Positions 9,618 through 18,541 of a stretch of 64,000 nucleotides of DNA are shown piece after piece. The translations under genes and the position numbers were made by a program. The stretch lies in contig CAKRHP010000001.1 of assembly GCA_934339135.1 (NCBI GenBank), positions 124,001 to 188,000 of the forward strand, in the 5' to 3' direction. The notes beneath the pieces were generated by a model. That model was not told the DNA's origin. It saw only the letters and a program-made list of their open reading frames with translations, and searched no databases. The DNA comes from an uncultured Lachnospiraceae bacterium. GTDB taxonomy: Bacteria > Bacillota > Clostridia > Lachnospirales > Lachnospiraceae. The stretch's first letter is position 1, and every line of letters begins with the position of its first letter.

Positions 9618-10427
9618 TTACACCGGCACCCCGAAGGAACGCAGTTCCTCGGTATTTTTTCTTTTACGACGTTCCATTTCCTCCATGGCTTCGGCATATT
9701 TATCAGCATCCGCTAATATTTCATCCCACCCTGCCATTTTGGATTTCCAATATCCTCCAAATTGTCCGGGATGCTTTGCAATATACTCTTCCTTGTTCAC
9801 AATAGCAATGCTATGCTCCGTTTGAAATAATTCTTCCTGAATTAACTTTTCTGCTTCCTCCTCTAACTCTGCCCGGTTATCCACCCTGAGATACAGCTTA
9901 TTTTCATCGTTATCCTGCCCATACCGCATAAACAACTTGGCACAGGCATTTAAATTCACTGCTTTGTCAAACACCGGCAACATCACCTTTCGGGTTTCCC
10001 CCAGTGCCCGCTGCATTGCCTCATGCAGACTTCCCGGCTCATCGGTATTATACCTAAATAAGCGCAATTTTTCTCTCTGGTATGTCTCGTCACATTCAAT
10101 CTTATTGGTACGATAATAAAACTGGAACAAATTCCACAATATGTCATTGTTCCGGGAAGGTGCTATTGAAAAATCCATAGTATATGCACGATATACCGTT
10201 GCCACACCTCCAAGAATCTGAAACGCCTTATACTGGGGTCCATTTGCACTCTCCATGCAAAATTCCGTTTTGCAGGTCAATATATGGATAATTTCTCCAC
10301 CTTCTACTACTCTGACCAAATAGGGCTGTCTTCCCTTGACTTTTACATACCCTTCTTCCTTTAACGCTTCCAGAAATACGCTCTTAAACTCCTTATTTAA
10401 TGCTGCGACTGTATTTTTTGCTGCCAT
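9618..10427 (-). CDS. DUF4304-like protein, copy 2 (candidate partner/immunity protein)
   Basis: 269 residues from the ATG at 10427 (SD GGGAGGG, 5 nt). It is nearly identical to the 269-aa product at 15486-16295, with some differences in the middle and C-terminal third. There is no signal peptide or membrane helix, so it is probably cytoplasmic. The N-terminal FKSVFLEALKEEGYVKVKG...YLVRVVEGGEIIHILTC resembles the start of DUF4304-type domains, which have a helix, a Lys-rich G[FY] strand and then beta strands. It lies immediately downstream of the RTX exoprotein gene. Duplicated cytoplasmic genes around one exoprotein gene are typical of immunity arrangements; that role is inference. Confidence 0.65.
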   Translation of the reverse strand: MAAKNTVAALNKEFKSVFLEALKEEGYVKVKGRQPYLVRVVEGGEIIHILTCKTEFCMESANGPQYKAFQILGGVATVYRAYTMDFSIAPSRNNDILWNLFQFYYRTNKIECDETYQREKLRLFRYNTDEPGSLHEAMQRALGETRKVMLPVFDKAVNLNACAKLFMRYGQDNDENKLYLRVDNRAELEEEAEKLIQEELFQTEHSIAIVNKEEYIAKHPGQFGGYWKSKMAGWDEILADADKYAEAMEEMERRKRKNTEELRSFGVPV

Positions 10428-10457
10428 GACATCCCTCCCCCTTTCCTCTCTTTGCAA

Positions 10458-10655
10458 TGTGCTTTCTTACTTTTTCATTTATATTAAGCGGTAAATCCGC
10501 ATGTTTTATTACTTGTTTGATTCCGGTGCTTATTATAAATTATAAATATGTTATCATAATCTATTATAAAAAAACACCCCGAAAACAATGAGGCAACCCA
10601 AAAAAGCAGATTTTTTGAGCCACCTCATTATATTATTTTAATCGTTTGATTTTAT
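10458..10655 (-). terminator. Terminator of the RTX exoprotein gene and spacer
   Basis: On the minus strand the RTX stop is followed by a hairpin: AATGAGG (10577-10583) pairs with CCTCATT (10623-10629), with an inner CAAAAAA/TTTTTTG pairing. It is followed by a run of T at 10567-10573 on that strand. The exit sequence TTTTCGGGGTGTTTTTTT is identical to the 3' half of the rpsI terminator. The rest of the gap up to 10457 is AT-rich with no recognised element beyond the likely promoter of the downstream gene. Confidence 0.7.
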
Positions 10656-13600
10656 CTAATGATTATATTCTTTTTCAAAAATTTGCCCGATTGGATTATC
10701 AGCATCGTCGAATGCAATCTGAACTCCATCTGCAAACTTCACATTAAACTTCCGGTTGCTTTCCGACGTAAAATATCCGGCAATAACCAGCTTATCGTTA
10801 ATCCCCTTAAAGGTAATCGTAAGATCATTCCAATTTGTACGGCAAACCGTCAGCTGATCTGCATGCAATCCTTTTCCAAAGAAAATAGTATTCACTCCTT
10901 CGGCATCAATAATGGTATCTGTTCCATATCCTTCCTCAAAGATATAAATATCATTTCCCTCTCCGCCATACAGGTAATCGTCTCCTTTTCCTCCATCTAA
11001 AGTATCGTTTCCGGCGTTTCCATTCAACCGATCCGCTCCATTGCCGCCATAGAGTCTATCTGCTCCATTGCCGCCATTAAGATTATCGTCTCCGTCCTCG
11101 CCATAAATAGTAACTCCACGGTCATCCATTGCCACAATATACTCTCCGCCATCTGTGCCATAAATAGTTCTCAACGGACTTTCCGGGGCTGTTGCATGAA
11201 CTTTTTCTCTTCCATTAAATGTCAGATAATAATTCCTGTCTGCCTCTGAATTGAAAAAACCTTCTAATACCAGTTTGTCCTCTGAACCTTCGAACGTAAT
11301 TGTCAGATTGTTCCAATTTGTGCGATAAGCCTTGACCTGCTTCCGGGTATAGCCATAAATTTCTATGGCATTGACCCCCATCCCGTCTCCGATGGTGTCT
11401 GTACCATAACCCTGTTTAAATATATAGGTGTCATTGCCTTTGCCGCCATACAGGTAATCGTTGCCCTCGCCACCATCAAGAACATCATCACCTCCATTTC
11501 CGGTAATTCTGTCATTGCCTTTACCACCATACAGATAATCATCTCCATCACTTCCCACAAGCTGGTCATCACCATCCTGTCCCATCTTAGTAATGCCATC
11601 CGTATAAATAGAGGTCATATATTCACTTCCGTCTGTCCCATAAATGGTTCTCAGTGGACTGTTTTTATCTGCCGCATTTACGATAGTACCATCGGAAAAG
11701 ATCAGCTTAAAGTTTCTGGCATTTTCGTTGATACAATAATTTTTTATGTTCAATGTATCATCCAATCCATCAAAAGTAATCAACAGATCATTCCAATTAG
11801 AGCGATATGCTTTGATTGCATCTGCTGTTAATCCGTCTCCAAACAGAATCGTGTTTTCGCCATCGCTGTCCATAATCGAATCGTTACCGTAACCCCTGCA
11901 GAAAATATAACTGTCATTTCCCTTTCCGCCATCTGTAAAATCATCTCCGGCTCCGGCATCCACATAGTCATCTCCATCTCCGGCATTGATATAGTCATTG
12001 CCGATACCGCCAAAAACCACATCATTTCCGGCAGAAGTCAGAAGCTGATCATTTCCACTGTCACCAAATACATACTCCTTACCTTCTATTCCAATAATAC
12101 GGTCATTACCTTTTCCTCCGGCCAGAATATTCTTACCTTCATTCACATAATAATCACTGCTTTCCAAACCAGAGAAAGATTCGCTGTCTCCAGCCGTCAT
12201 ATGCTCCATCAATAAAAGCTTTTCCTCACCGATCTGCAGATAATAATTCTTTTGATGATTCAGATAATCATTAATAATCAGCTTGTCATCGGTATCCTTC
12301 ACCCGAATCAAAGCATCTTCCCCTATAGAACAGATAACAATATCCGATAATGACAGATTATCTGTCAACTGAATGACAGTTTCTCCCATGATATCATTTA
12401 TAACATCTGTACCATAATTTTTTCCAAATATGTATGTATCATCTCCCTTTCCACCATAGAGAAAATCATTTCCGGCTCCACCATCCAGAATATCGTCTCC
12501 GGCTCCACCAAATATATGATCATTACCTTTTCCGGCACTGATATCGTCATCGCCGGAATTTCCATAAATCACATCATTTCCATCACTTCCGGTCACAGTG
12601 TCATCCCCGTCAAAGCCATACAGATAGGAGTCATTTACAACTGCTTCAAGAATATCATCCTCATCCTCACCATAAATAAAATGGAACGGACTATTTTCAG
12701 CTTCAACAGGCATAGAAGCATCCTCAAACTTCAAATAATAACTGCGATATTCTTCTCCCGTACAAAAATCTCTCAGAATCAGGGTATCCTTTGTTCCTTT
12801 AATACGGACTACGGCATTTCTTTTATTTGTTCCATTTACCCGGATATCCTTTACACTAAGTCCCTTAAAATATATCGTGTTTTGTCCGGCGATATCAATG
12901 ATCGTGTCTCTGCCATATCCCTTTGCGAAAATATAGGTATCGTCTCCTTTTCCTCCTTTCAGGATATCATTTCCTGCTCCGCCGTCCAATGTATCATTTC
13001 CTTCTTTTCCATTCAAATCATCATCGCCGGCACCGCCTGATATCGTATCATCCCCGGAGCCTCCGTCTATGTAATCATTCCCTTGTGCTCCGGATAAGGT
13101 ATCGTTCTCCTCCAGACCAAAGATAAAATCATTGTATCCTGTTCCGGCATAAGAATCCCTTTTGTCCATCCCAAGATAAGTAATTCCTGCCCCGGAATGC
13201 GCAATAATCTCTGCATACTGCGTTGAAACAGCGGAATATTTCCCGCTGAAATCTCCATAATAGTCTGTGCCATTTGTCTGGTCAAAATACTTCAGATAAA
13301 CACCCAGATCATAAAGAAGGGTATCAACGTCATCTCTGGCATCTATTTTAGAGTCGATGATATAATACAAAAACGATAGCTCTAATTTTTTGTTACCATT
13401 CTCATCTTCATACGCATATACCCCTTTCAGATAACCTCCCAAAGCACCATAAAGATTTATCAGATTATAATACTGATTTTCAATATCCATATAAATGTCT
13501 TTCAGCATTCTTGCTGCATTCACATTTGGACTGCTGCTGCCATCCACTCCCGTGAATTCACGTCCCATAAACTGCTCAATCACCCGCAGGTCACGAGCAT

Positions 13601-15458
13601 CTATGTTTCCGCCCCGGCTATTTGCAGACAATTCTTCTGCTCCGGTAAGCTTATACAGGATTTTCTTTAGATTATATCGTTTGACTGCCGGATCGTTTGA
13701 AGTCAGAAATTCCATGCATAAATGATATAATTCTCCACTCTTATCTTCCTTAATGGCTTCCAGAATATCCGGTATGTTTCCCACAGTCACTTTGTCTCCC
13801 TGAGTGGTATCGGAAGAATTAACCGGAAACCAAAATTCACTGATCGTTGTCGAGCTATCCATCCCGTCTTGTTTCATGGAAACCTCCGCCGACTCTGCAA
13901 TCCGTGTTCCCGTCTCCTCATCTACCATGCTTACCTTCTGGTAATCCAGACTGATGGACACAATTCCCATATCATTCAGCTTTTTTAATTCTTCCCGCTC
14001 CGACTTTCCATTATGATTCTTATCTATCCATAACAATAATTTATCATACGCCTCATCCTCACGATCAATCATGGCATCGTCATTGTCATCCAGCTCACCA
14101 AGAGCCTCAAATCCCGAAGACGATCTTTTTCCATTTTTCATAATAACCTGATCGCCAAACAGTTCTCCTCCGTTATCAATCTTTCCATTGCCATTACGAT
14201 CATATGCCAAAAAACCATCCTCTACGCCAATCCATGCCGTTTTTTCCGCAAAACCGTTATTATCAAGGTCAAAATTCACACCATGCTCCAGAGATTTCAG
14301 TTCAATCCCCTCTGCCCCCAGATCAATAATTAACGGATCACGCGGCGGCTGCGCCTCTCCTGCTTTTGCGTAATCCTCTCCCTTTTGCTGCATAGTTCTG
14401 ATGATGTCATCCATTTTCTCCTGATCATCATTCTCCATTGCTTCGCGATATGCTGCCAGCATATCGCCCCCATAATAGGCTTCTATGAAATCCTCAAAAT
14501 CTCTGCACGCCTGGTCCACTTCAGCCGCATTTGCTTTTGTGGAATCAAGAAAAGGTCCGACCGCCGCCAGAAATACCGATGTATACTGCACAACCGCTTT
14601 AGACAACGAGTTTGTATTTTGTATTTTTACATGTGCCGCATATAATCCCCCTGCCAACACAACCCATGCAACCACCTTGACTGTATCAATTCCTTGATCC
14701 TTATTTGTGGCAGCATACGCTACGTCATCTTGTGCATCTTTTTTAACCGTAGCAGAATCAACTGCAGGTTCCGGATCAGCGTCCGGTTTTCGTTTAAAAC
14801 GATATAAAATCAAACCATCTCCTGCACTCTCATACCATATGGTATAATTTCCATACGGAAATTCGGTTTGTGGAATTTTAATGGCGCTTTCCGCTCCGTT
14901 TTTATGTATGGATCTTTTCTCTGGGGCTTTGTTTACATCTTCTTGCGAAATCCCACTAATATAGTCTGATAATCTCGCCAGTGCCATTGATCGTTTTGGC
15001 TCATTTCGGTAAGATGCAGGTTTGACTTCCCAAAGATATCTGACCTGCTTTTGATCACCTCCTCCCACATCCGCATATAAGTCAGCTCTCCCTCGTTTCG
15101 TAATCTTTCCTTGTTTATTTATTTTAAGAGCAATCGAAATTTCTTTACCAGTCATCCCCTTAATATTATCAACTATATGTGACTGTACCGCATTATGAAA
15201 ATAATTCCAGGCATGATGATCCCGAAAGATCGCCTGCCCCCAATCAGAGCCGCTGTTGGGACTTAAAGCATCCAGTACCGCTTCCTCTGCATACTCTTTT
15301 TGTGCCTCTGTGGCCTCACTTGCTGCTTCTTTCAGTTTCTCCGCAAACGTATTCTCTGTCTCTGCAGCAGAAACAGAATATACCGGCACTGATGAAAAAA
15401 GTAATGCCAGCACCAGAATATAACATATATATCTTTTAAGCATTTTTTTAATTTTCAA
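10656..15458 (-). CDS. Secreted RTX calcium-binding repeat exoprotein with PD-(D/E)XK-like N-terminal segment
   Basis: 1600 residues. A TTG start at 15458 lies 9 nt after AAGGAG. Residues 1-33 are a Sec signal ending SVSAA. Residues about 60-180 contain GRADLYADV...YLWEVKPASY, then ALARLSDYI: the D...ExK spacing of PD-(D/E)XK nucleases. Residues 375-500 carry calcium-loop motifs (DLDNNG, DRNGNGKIDNGGE, DKNHNGK) typical of the region before RTX arrays. Five RTX blocks follow near residues 760-853, 936-1022, 1104-1199, 1272-1356 and 1432-1516, rich in GGxGxD. Each ends with a YGxDTI-type segment and the beta domain found between haemolysin-type repeats. No type I exporter is nearby; Sec export is implied. 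Nuclease activity and toxicity are inference. Confidence 0.85.
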   Translation of the reverse strand: MKIKKMLKRYICYILVLALLFSSVPVYSVSAAETENTFAEKLKEAASEATEAQKEYAEEAVLDALSPNSGSDWGQAIFRDHHAWNYFHNAVQSHIVDNIKGMTGKEISIALKINKQGKITKRGRADLYADVGGGDQKQVRYLWEVKPASYRNEPKRSMALARLSDYISGISQEDVNKAPEKRSIHKNGAESAIKIPQTEFPYGNYTIWYESAGDGLILYRFKRKPDADPEPAVDSATVKKDAQDDVAYAATNKDQGIDTVKVVAWVVLAGGLYAAHVKIQNTNSLSKAVVQYTSVFLAAVGPFLDSTKANAAEVDQACRDFEDFIEAYYGGDMLAAYREAMENDDQEKMDDIIRTMQQKGEDYAKAGEAQPPRDPLIIDLGAEGIELKSLEHGVNFDLDNNGFAEKTAWIGVEDGFLAYDRNGNGKIDNGGELFGDQVIMKNGKRSSSGFEALGELDDNDDAMIDREDEAYDKLLLWIDKNHNGKSEREELKKLNDMGIVSISLDYQKVSMVDEETGTRIAESAEVSMKQDGMDSSTTISEFWFPVNSSDTTQGDKVTVGNIPDILEAIKEDKSGELYHLCMEFLTSNDPAVKRYNLKKILYKLTGAEELSANSRGGNIDARDLRVIEQFMGREFTGVDGSSSPNVNAARMLKDIYMDIENQYYNLINLYGALGGYLKGVYAYEDENGNKKLELSFLYYIIDSKIDARDDVDTLLYDLGVYLKYFDQTNGTDYYGDFSGKYSAVSTQYAEIIAHSGAGITYLGMDKRDSYAGTGYNDFIFGLEENDTLSGAQGNDYIDGGSGDDTISGGAGDDDLNGKEGNDTLDGGAGNDILKGGKGDDTYIFAKGYGRDTIIDIAGQNTIYFKGLSVKDIRVNGTNKRNAVVRIKGTKDTLILRDFCTGEEYRSYYLKFEDASMPVEAENSPFHFIYGEDEDDILEAVVNDSYLYGFDGDDTVTGSDGNDVIYGNSGDDDISAGKGNDHIFGGAGDDILDGGAGNDFLYGGKGDDTYIFGKNYGTDVINDIMGETVIQLTDNLSLSDIVICSIGEDALIRVKDTDDKLIINDYLNHQKNYYLQIGEEKLLLMEHMTAGDSESFSGLESSDYYVNEGKNILAGGKGNDRIIGIEGKEYVFGDSGNDQLLTSAGNDVVFGGIGNDYINAGDGDDYVDAGAGDDFTDGGKGNDSYIFCRGYGNDSIMDSDGENTILFGDGLTADAIKAYRSNWNDLLITFDGLDDTLNIKNYCINENARNFKLIFSDGTIVNAADKNSPLRTIYGTDGSEYMTSIYTDGITKMGQDGDDQLVGSDGDDYLYGGKGNDRITGNGGDDVLDGGEGNDYLYGGKGNDTYIFKQGYGTDTIGDGMGVNAIEIYGYTRKQVKAYRTNWNNLTITFEGSEDKLVLEGFFNSEADRNYYLTFNGREKVHATAPESPLRTIYGTDGGEYIVAMDDRGVTIYGEDGDDNLNGGNGADRLYGGNGADRLNGNAGNDTLDGGKGDDYLYGGEGNDIYIFEEGYGTDTIIDAEGVNTIFFGKGLHADQLTVCRTNWNDLTITFKGINDKLVIAGYFTSESNRKFNVKFADGVQIAFDDADNPIGQIFEKEYNH

Positions 15459-15485
15459 TATACAACACTCCTTCTAATAAACTAT

Positions 15486-16295
15486 TTATACCGGCAAGCC
15501 AAAGGAACGCAGTTTCTCCGTATTTTTTCTTTTATAACATTCCATTTCCTCCATGGCTTCGGCATATTTATCAACATCCGCTAATATTTCATCCCACCCT
15601 GTCATTCTTTTCTTCCAAGATCCGCCAAATTGTTCCGGAAGCTCTGCAATATACTCTTCCTTGTTCACAATAGCAATGCTATGCTCCGCTTGAAATATTT
15701 CCTCCCGGAGCAGCTTCTCGGCTTCCTCCTCCAGCTCTGCCCGATTATCTATCTTAAGATATATCAAATCCTCATCGCTGTGCTGACCGTACCGCATGAA
15801 CAACTTGGCACAGGCATTTAAATTAACCGCTTTGTCAAACACCGGCAACATCACCTTTTTGGTTTCCTCCAGTGCCCGCTGCATTGCCTCATGCAGACTT
15901 CCCGGCTCATCGGTATTATACCTAAATGAGGACAACGTCCCCCTCTGGTATGTCTCGTCACATTCAATCTTATTGGTACGATAATAAAACTGAAACAAAT
16001 TCCACAATATGTTTGTATTCCAGGAAGGTGCTATTGAAAAATCCATAGTATATGCACGATATACCGTGCATACACCTCCAAGAATCTGAAACGCCTTATA
16101 CTGGGGTCCATTTGCACTCTCCATGCAAAATTCCGTTTTGCAGGTCAATATATGGATAATTTCTCCACCTTCTACTACTCTGACCAAATAGGGCTGTCTT
16201 CCCTTGACTTTTACATACCCTTCTTCCTTTAATGCTTCCAGAAATACGTTCTTAAACTCCTTATTTAATGCTGCGACTGTATTTTTTGCTGCCAT
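15486..16295 (-). CDS. DUF4304-like protein, copy 1 (candidate partner/immunity protein)
   Basis: 269 residues, paralogue of the product at 9618-10427. The first ~110 residues are almost identical in both, and the C-terminal residues differ at scattered sites (for example GQHSDEDLIYLKIDN against GQDNDENKLYLRVDN). The nucleotide identity extends to the start region, so the duplication is recent. It lies between agrB (57 nt away) and the RTX gene (27 nt away), which suggests one transcript from the agr promoter through the exoprotein. Function is unknown; being the last gene before a secreted protein with a nuclease-like segment makes an immunity role plausible. Confidence 0.65.
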   Translation of the reverse strand: MAAKNTVAALNKEFKNVFLEALKEEGYVKVKGRQPYLVRVVEGGEIIHILTCKTEFCMESANGPQYKAFQILGGVCTVYRAYTMDFSIAPSWNTNILWNLFQFYYRTNKIECDETYQRGTLSSFRYNTDEPGSLHEAMQRALEETKKVMLPVFDKAVNLNACAKLFMRYGQHSDEDLIYLKIDNRAELEEEAEKLLREEIFQAEHSIAIVNKEEYIAELPEQFGGSWKKRMTGWDEILADVDKYAEAMEEMECYKRKNTEKLRSFGLPV

Positions 16296-16352
16296 GACAT
16301 CCTGTCCCCTTTCTTAATTCCTGATATCGCATTGTCTGTGTGATGACCATTA

Positions 16353-16928
16353 TCATTTCAATGGTCCCAGCCCTGCTTTCATTTTTCCAAATAATAACAG
16401 CGCTGCCGCCATAACAATGCCATTAAACATATATCTGCTAACCGCTGTGTCGATCTGCAGCATCACCAACAGAACAACATTGGCGACCAGCAATACAACA
16501 ACAGCCTGCCTGCGAAGCCTTTGCGCTTCCGAGGAATCCAGCGGATTATTCTCATCCGCTGCCGGAGCCAGCAGATAAATGATCATATCTGCAGACAACA
16601 GCCCACAAAACAATGCCGGCTCCGGTATCTGATACCTGTTTAACAGACAAAGTAATAATATCATAAAACAGGAAAACACATAACATCTCATCCGGGTTTT
16701 TGCATGATAACCACCAATCCTGCTCCTTAAAGGTGCAAATATACAGGCACTAATAAGCAGACTGCCTGCGGAATGAAATAACAACGCAATCAAAAAATAG
16801 GAGACATAGTGAACTGCTTTCAGAAACATGCACTCAAGACCAAAATGATAAATATCAGCATTTTCTCTGCTGATACAGCCTTCCAAAACAAAACGCTCTA
16901 AAGTCCTATCAATGATAGCATCCATCAT
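16353..16928 (-). CDS. agrB: AgrB-like autoinducer-processing membrane peptidase
   Basis: 191 residues with four to six hydrophobic helices. The AgrB signature is present: RSRIGGYHAKTRMRCYVFS carries the catalytic His and, six residues on, the catalytic Cys. The family's later motif is also there (PAADENNPLDSSEAQRLRRQA). The enzyme would cut the C-terminal tail from the AgrD-like peptide encoded 1 nt upstream and help form its thiolactone ring at the cytoplasmic membrane. Two adjacent ATGs (16928, 16925) start the gene; translation is probably coupled to agrD, whose stop lies directly before. It is followed by the duplicated DUF4304-like gene and the RTX exoprotein gene. Confidence 0.9.
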   Translation of the reverse strand: MMDAIIDRTLERFVLEGCISRENADIYHFGLECMFLKAVHYVSYFLIALLFHSAGSLLISACIFAPLRSRIGGYHAKTRMRCYVFSCFMILLLCLLNRYQIPEPALFCGLLSADMIIYLLAPAADENNPLDSSEAQRLRRQAVVVLLVANVVLLVMLQIDTAVSRYMFNGIVMAAALLLFGKMKAGLGPLK

Positions 16929-16929
16929 A

Positions 16930-17079
16930 TTATAGTTTTCCTTTTATCTTTTCCTTGGTTTTTTTAGATATTTTCGGTTGATATCCAAACAAGACACAAG
17001 TAGAATTTGCCTCCTTTCTCGCATTTGCATAGGCCATTCCCGCAACAACACTCCATGTTTTCTTTTTCCATTCTTTCAT
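16930..17079 (-). CDS. agrD: AgrD-like cyclic autoinducer peptide precursor
   Basis: A 49-residue ORF that starts with ATG at 17079 behind GGAGG (6 nt). It begins MKEWKKKTWSVVAGMAYANA, an amphipathic leader, followed by NSTCVLFGYQPK and a Lys-rich tail ending KIKGKL. The Cys followed by hydrophobic residues and the downstream charged recognition tail match AgrD precursors, and the QP after the core is the usual AgrB-recognition context. The stop overlaps the agrB start region (1 nt gap). The mature ring is probably centred on CVLFG, but the exact ends cannot be read from sequence. This gene is easy to miss because of its size. Confidence 0.88.
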   Translation of the reverse strand: MKEWKKKTWSVVAGMAYANARKEANSTCVLFGYQPKISKKTKEKIKGKL

Positions 17080-17235
17080 ATTTTTCCTCCATTGGTAAAA
17101 CAACAGTTACAAACTATGTTTAACATATTTTAAGATAAAAACAAAGAGCATTTGCACGACTTACAGTTTTTTTGCGCGACTTACAGGAATATATGGCAAA
17201 TCACAGAGATTTCAAGCGAAAGCTTCCCGGAATAC
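17080..17235 (-). promoter_or_regulatory. agrD promoter region with tandem LytTR-type direct repeats
   Basis: On the minus strand the motif CTGTAAGTCGnGCAAA occurs twice (plus-strand 17151-17166 and 17171-17186), differing at one base and spaced exactly 20 bp. Two direct repeats about two helical turns apart, upstream of agrD, is the layout of AgrA/LytTR activator sites. A TAAAAT-like -10 lies downstream at about 17120-17130 without a good -35, as expected for an activated promoter. The regulator would be the LytTR protein at 18542-19279. The repeats are seen; the binding is inference. Confidence 0.6.
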
Positions 17236-18528
17236 TCATGAATTTAAGAATATATCCACCACAAACATATCATTTTCCTCACGCAGATTTATATTTCCAT
17301 CATATTTTTCAACACTATGCCTGACATTAAAAAGTCCAAGTCCATGGTTCTTTCCTTTTTCCGAAACCGGCAATCCGTTTTTCCACTGAACCGTATGAAA
17401 TGTATTTTTTACACGAACAGACAACATTTCATGATATCCACTAATTTCAACAATAATTTTCCGATTACTCCTTAGCTTTTCGCAGGCCTCTATTGCATTG
17501 TCCAGCAAATTACCAAATATTGTGGTAATATCGATAGCATCCAAAAAATTTAAGCTCACATTATCTACATGTATTTCAAATTCTATTTCCTTTTCTGACA
17601 TCATTGCCGTCCTATCTGTCAACAAAATATCCAGAATGGGATTCCCTGTATATTGCCCCGGAATTAATGACTGCAATCTTCCTCCTATTTCCTCTGTATA
17701 TTTTGTAACGTCCTCTCTATAACCATTAGAATATAATTGTTCTATGGTTTTGATATGCTTATTAACATCATGAAGAACCCGAAGTGTTTTGTGATATTCT
17801 TTTTCCTGACGTATATAATATTTGTACTGCATCCTTGCCTGCTCTTCTAATGCTTTTACCTCATATTGCAAATAATTCTTTTCGTTTATGATTTTGGTAA
17901 AATAAAGAAGATACAATGCTGCCAGCACGATACATCCCAGATTCAACACCGAGAGATAATTATCCGGTCTATGAACCATATTGTCTGCGATCACTATAAT
18001 ATCCACAAACGAATACAGAATCACAACCGCATTAAATGCATATTGCTGCTTCGTAAAAGGCATGTCCGGCTTTTTCATCAAGCGGCTGATCGCCATATAA
18101 TATATAAAGATTAAAACAATTTTTGAAAACGCGGTTTCAATGCAGGATTTCATTACTGCGGTGGATATCTGTATGCGAAGGTAAACAAGAATCCAATCGA
18201 CAATTACAACTCCCAGAGATTCACAGATTGCAATTACAAAAATCAAAATTTCACATTCCAGTATTCTTTTCAGAGGCTGTGTAAAATCATCATGGTATAA
18301 GAAAAAACTGCTGAAACCAACAAACAACATCCACGTTATAAAATTGATCAAAGCATTATTATACATATTAATTGCTGCTATTCCAAAAACAAAGCATGTC
18401 TTAATTCCAATATAAATACATCTTTTTTCAACTGCTCTGTGATATCTTCCATCCATAAATCCAAAAAGAATCGTAATGACAATAAAACATGACAGGCAGC
18501 TGCTGAAATATAAAATCATATCCTGCAT
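17236..18528 (-). CDS. agrC: AgrC-like sensor histidine kinase (GHKL type)
   Basis: About 430 residues. The N-terminal half is a polytopic membrane sensor of six or so helices. A coiled-coil linker follows, then a His in HDVNKHIKTIEQL (the dimerisation/phosphoacceptor region of AgrC-type kinases), then a GHKL ATPase with N-box GNLLDNAIEAC and glycine box GLGLFNVRHSVEKYDG. It would sense the mature AgrD peptide from outside and phosphorylate the regulator encoded just upstream. The ATG at 18528 is preferred because AGGATGGA lies 7 nt before it; ATGs at 18540 and 18567 are in frame but poorly placed, the latter overlapping the regulator gene by 26 nt. Confidence 0.88.
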   Translation of the reverse strand: MQDMILYFSSCLSCFIVITILFGFMDGRYHRAVEKRCIYIGIKTCFVFGIAAINMYNNALINFITWMLFVGFSSFFLYHDDFTQPLKRILECEILIFVIAICESLGVVIVDWILVYLRIQISTAVMKSCIETAFSKIVLIFIYYMAISRLMKKPDMPFTKQQYAFNAVVILYSFVDIIVIADNMVHRPDNYLSVLNLGCIVLAALYLLYFTKIINEKNYLQYEVKALEEQARMQYKYYIRQEKEYHKTLRVLHDVNKHIKTIEQLYSNGYREDVTKYTEEIGGRLQSLIPGQYTGNPILDILLTDRTAMMSEKEIEFEIHVDNVSLNFLDAIDITTIFGNLLDNAIEACEKLRSNRKIIVEISGYHEMLSVRVKNTFHTVQWKNGLPVSEKGKNHGLGLFNVRHSVEKYDGNINLREENDMFVVDIFLNS

Positions 18529-18541
18529 ATAAATTTCCATC

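Noticed and set aside
12516..13040. Open plus-strand frame opposite the RTX repeats
   Set aside because: Produced by the repeated Gly/Asp codons on the other strand; sequence is low-complexity Ile/Ser without start signals.
10910..13180. Repeated DNA units resembling a CRISPR or tandem array
   Set aside because: The units follow codon periodicity of GGxGxD repeats, vary in sequence and length, and lie inside one reading frame.
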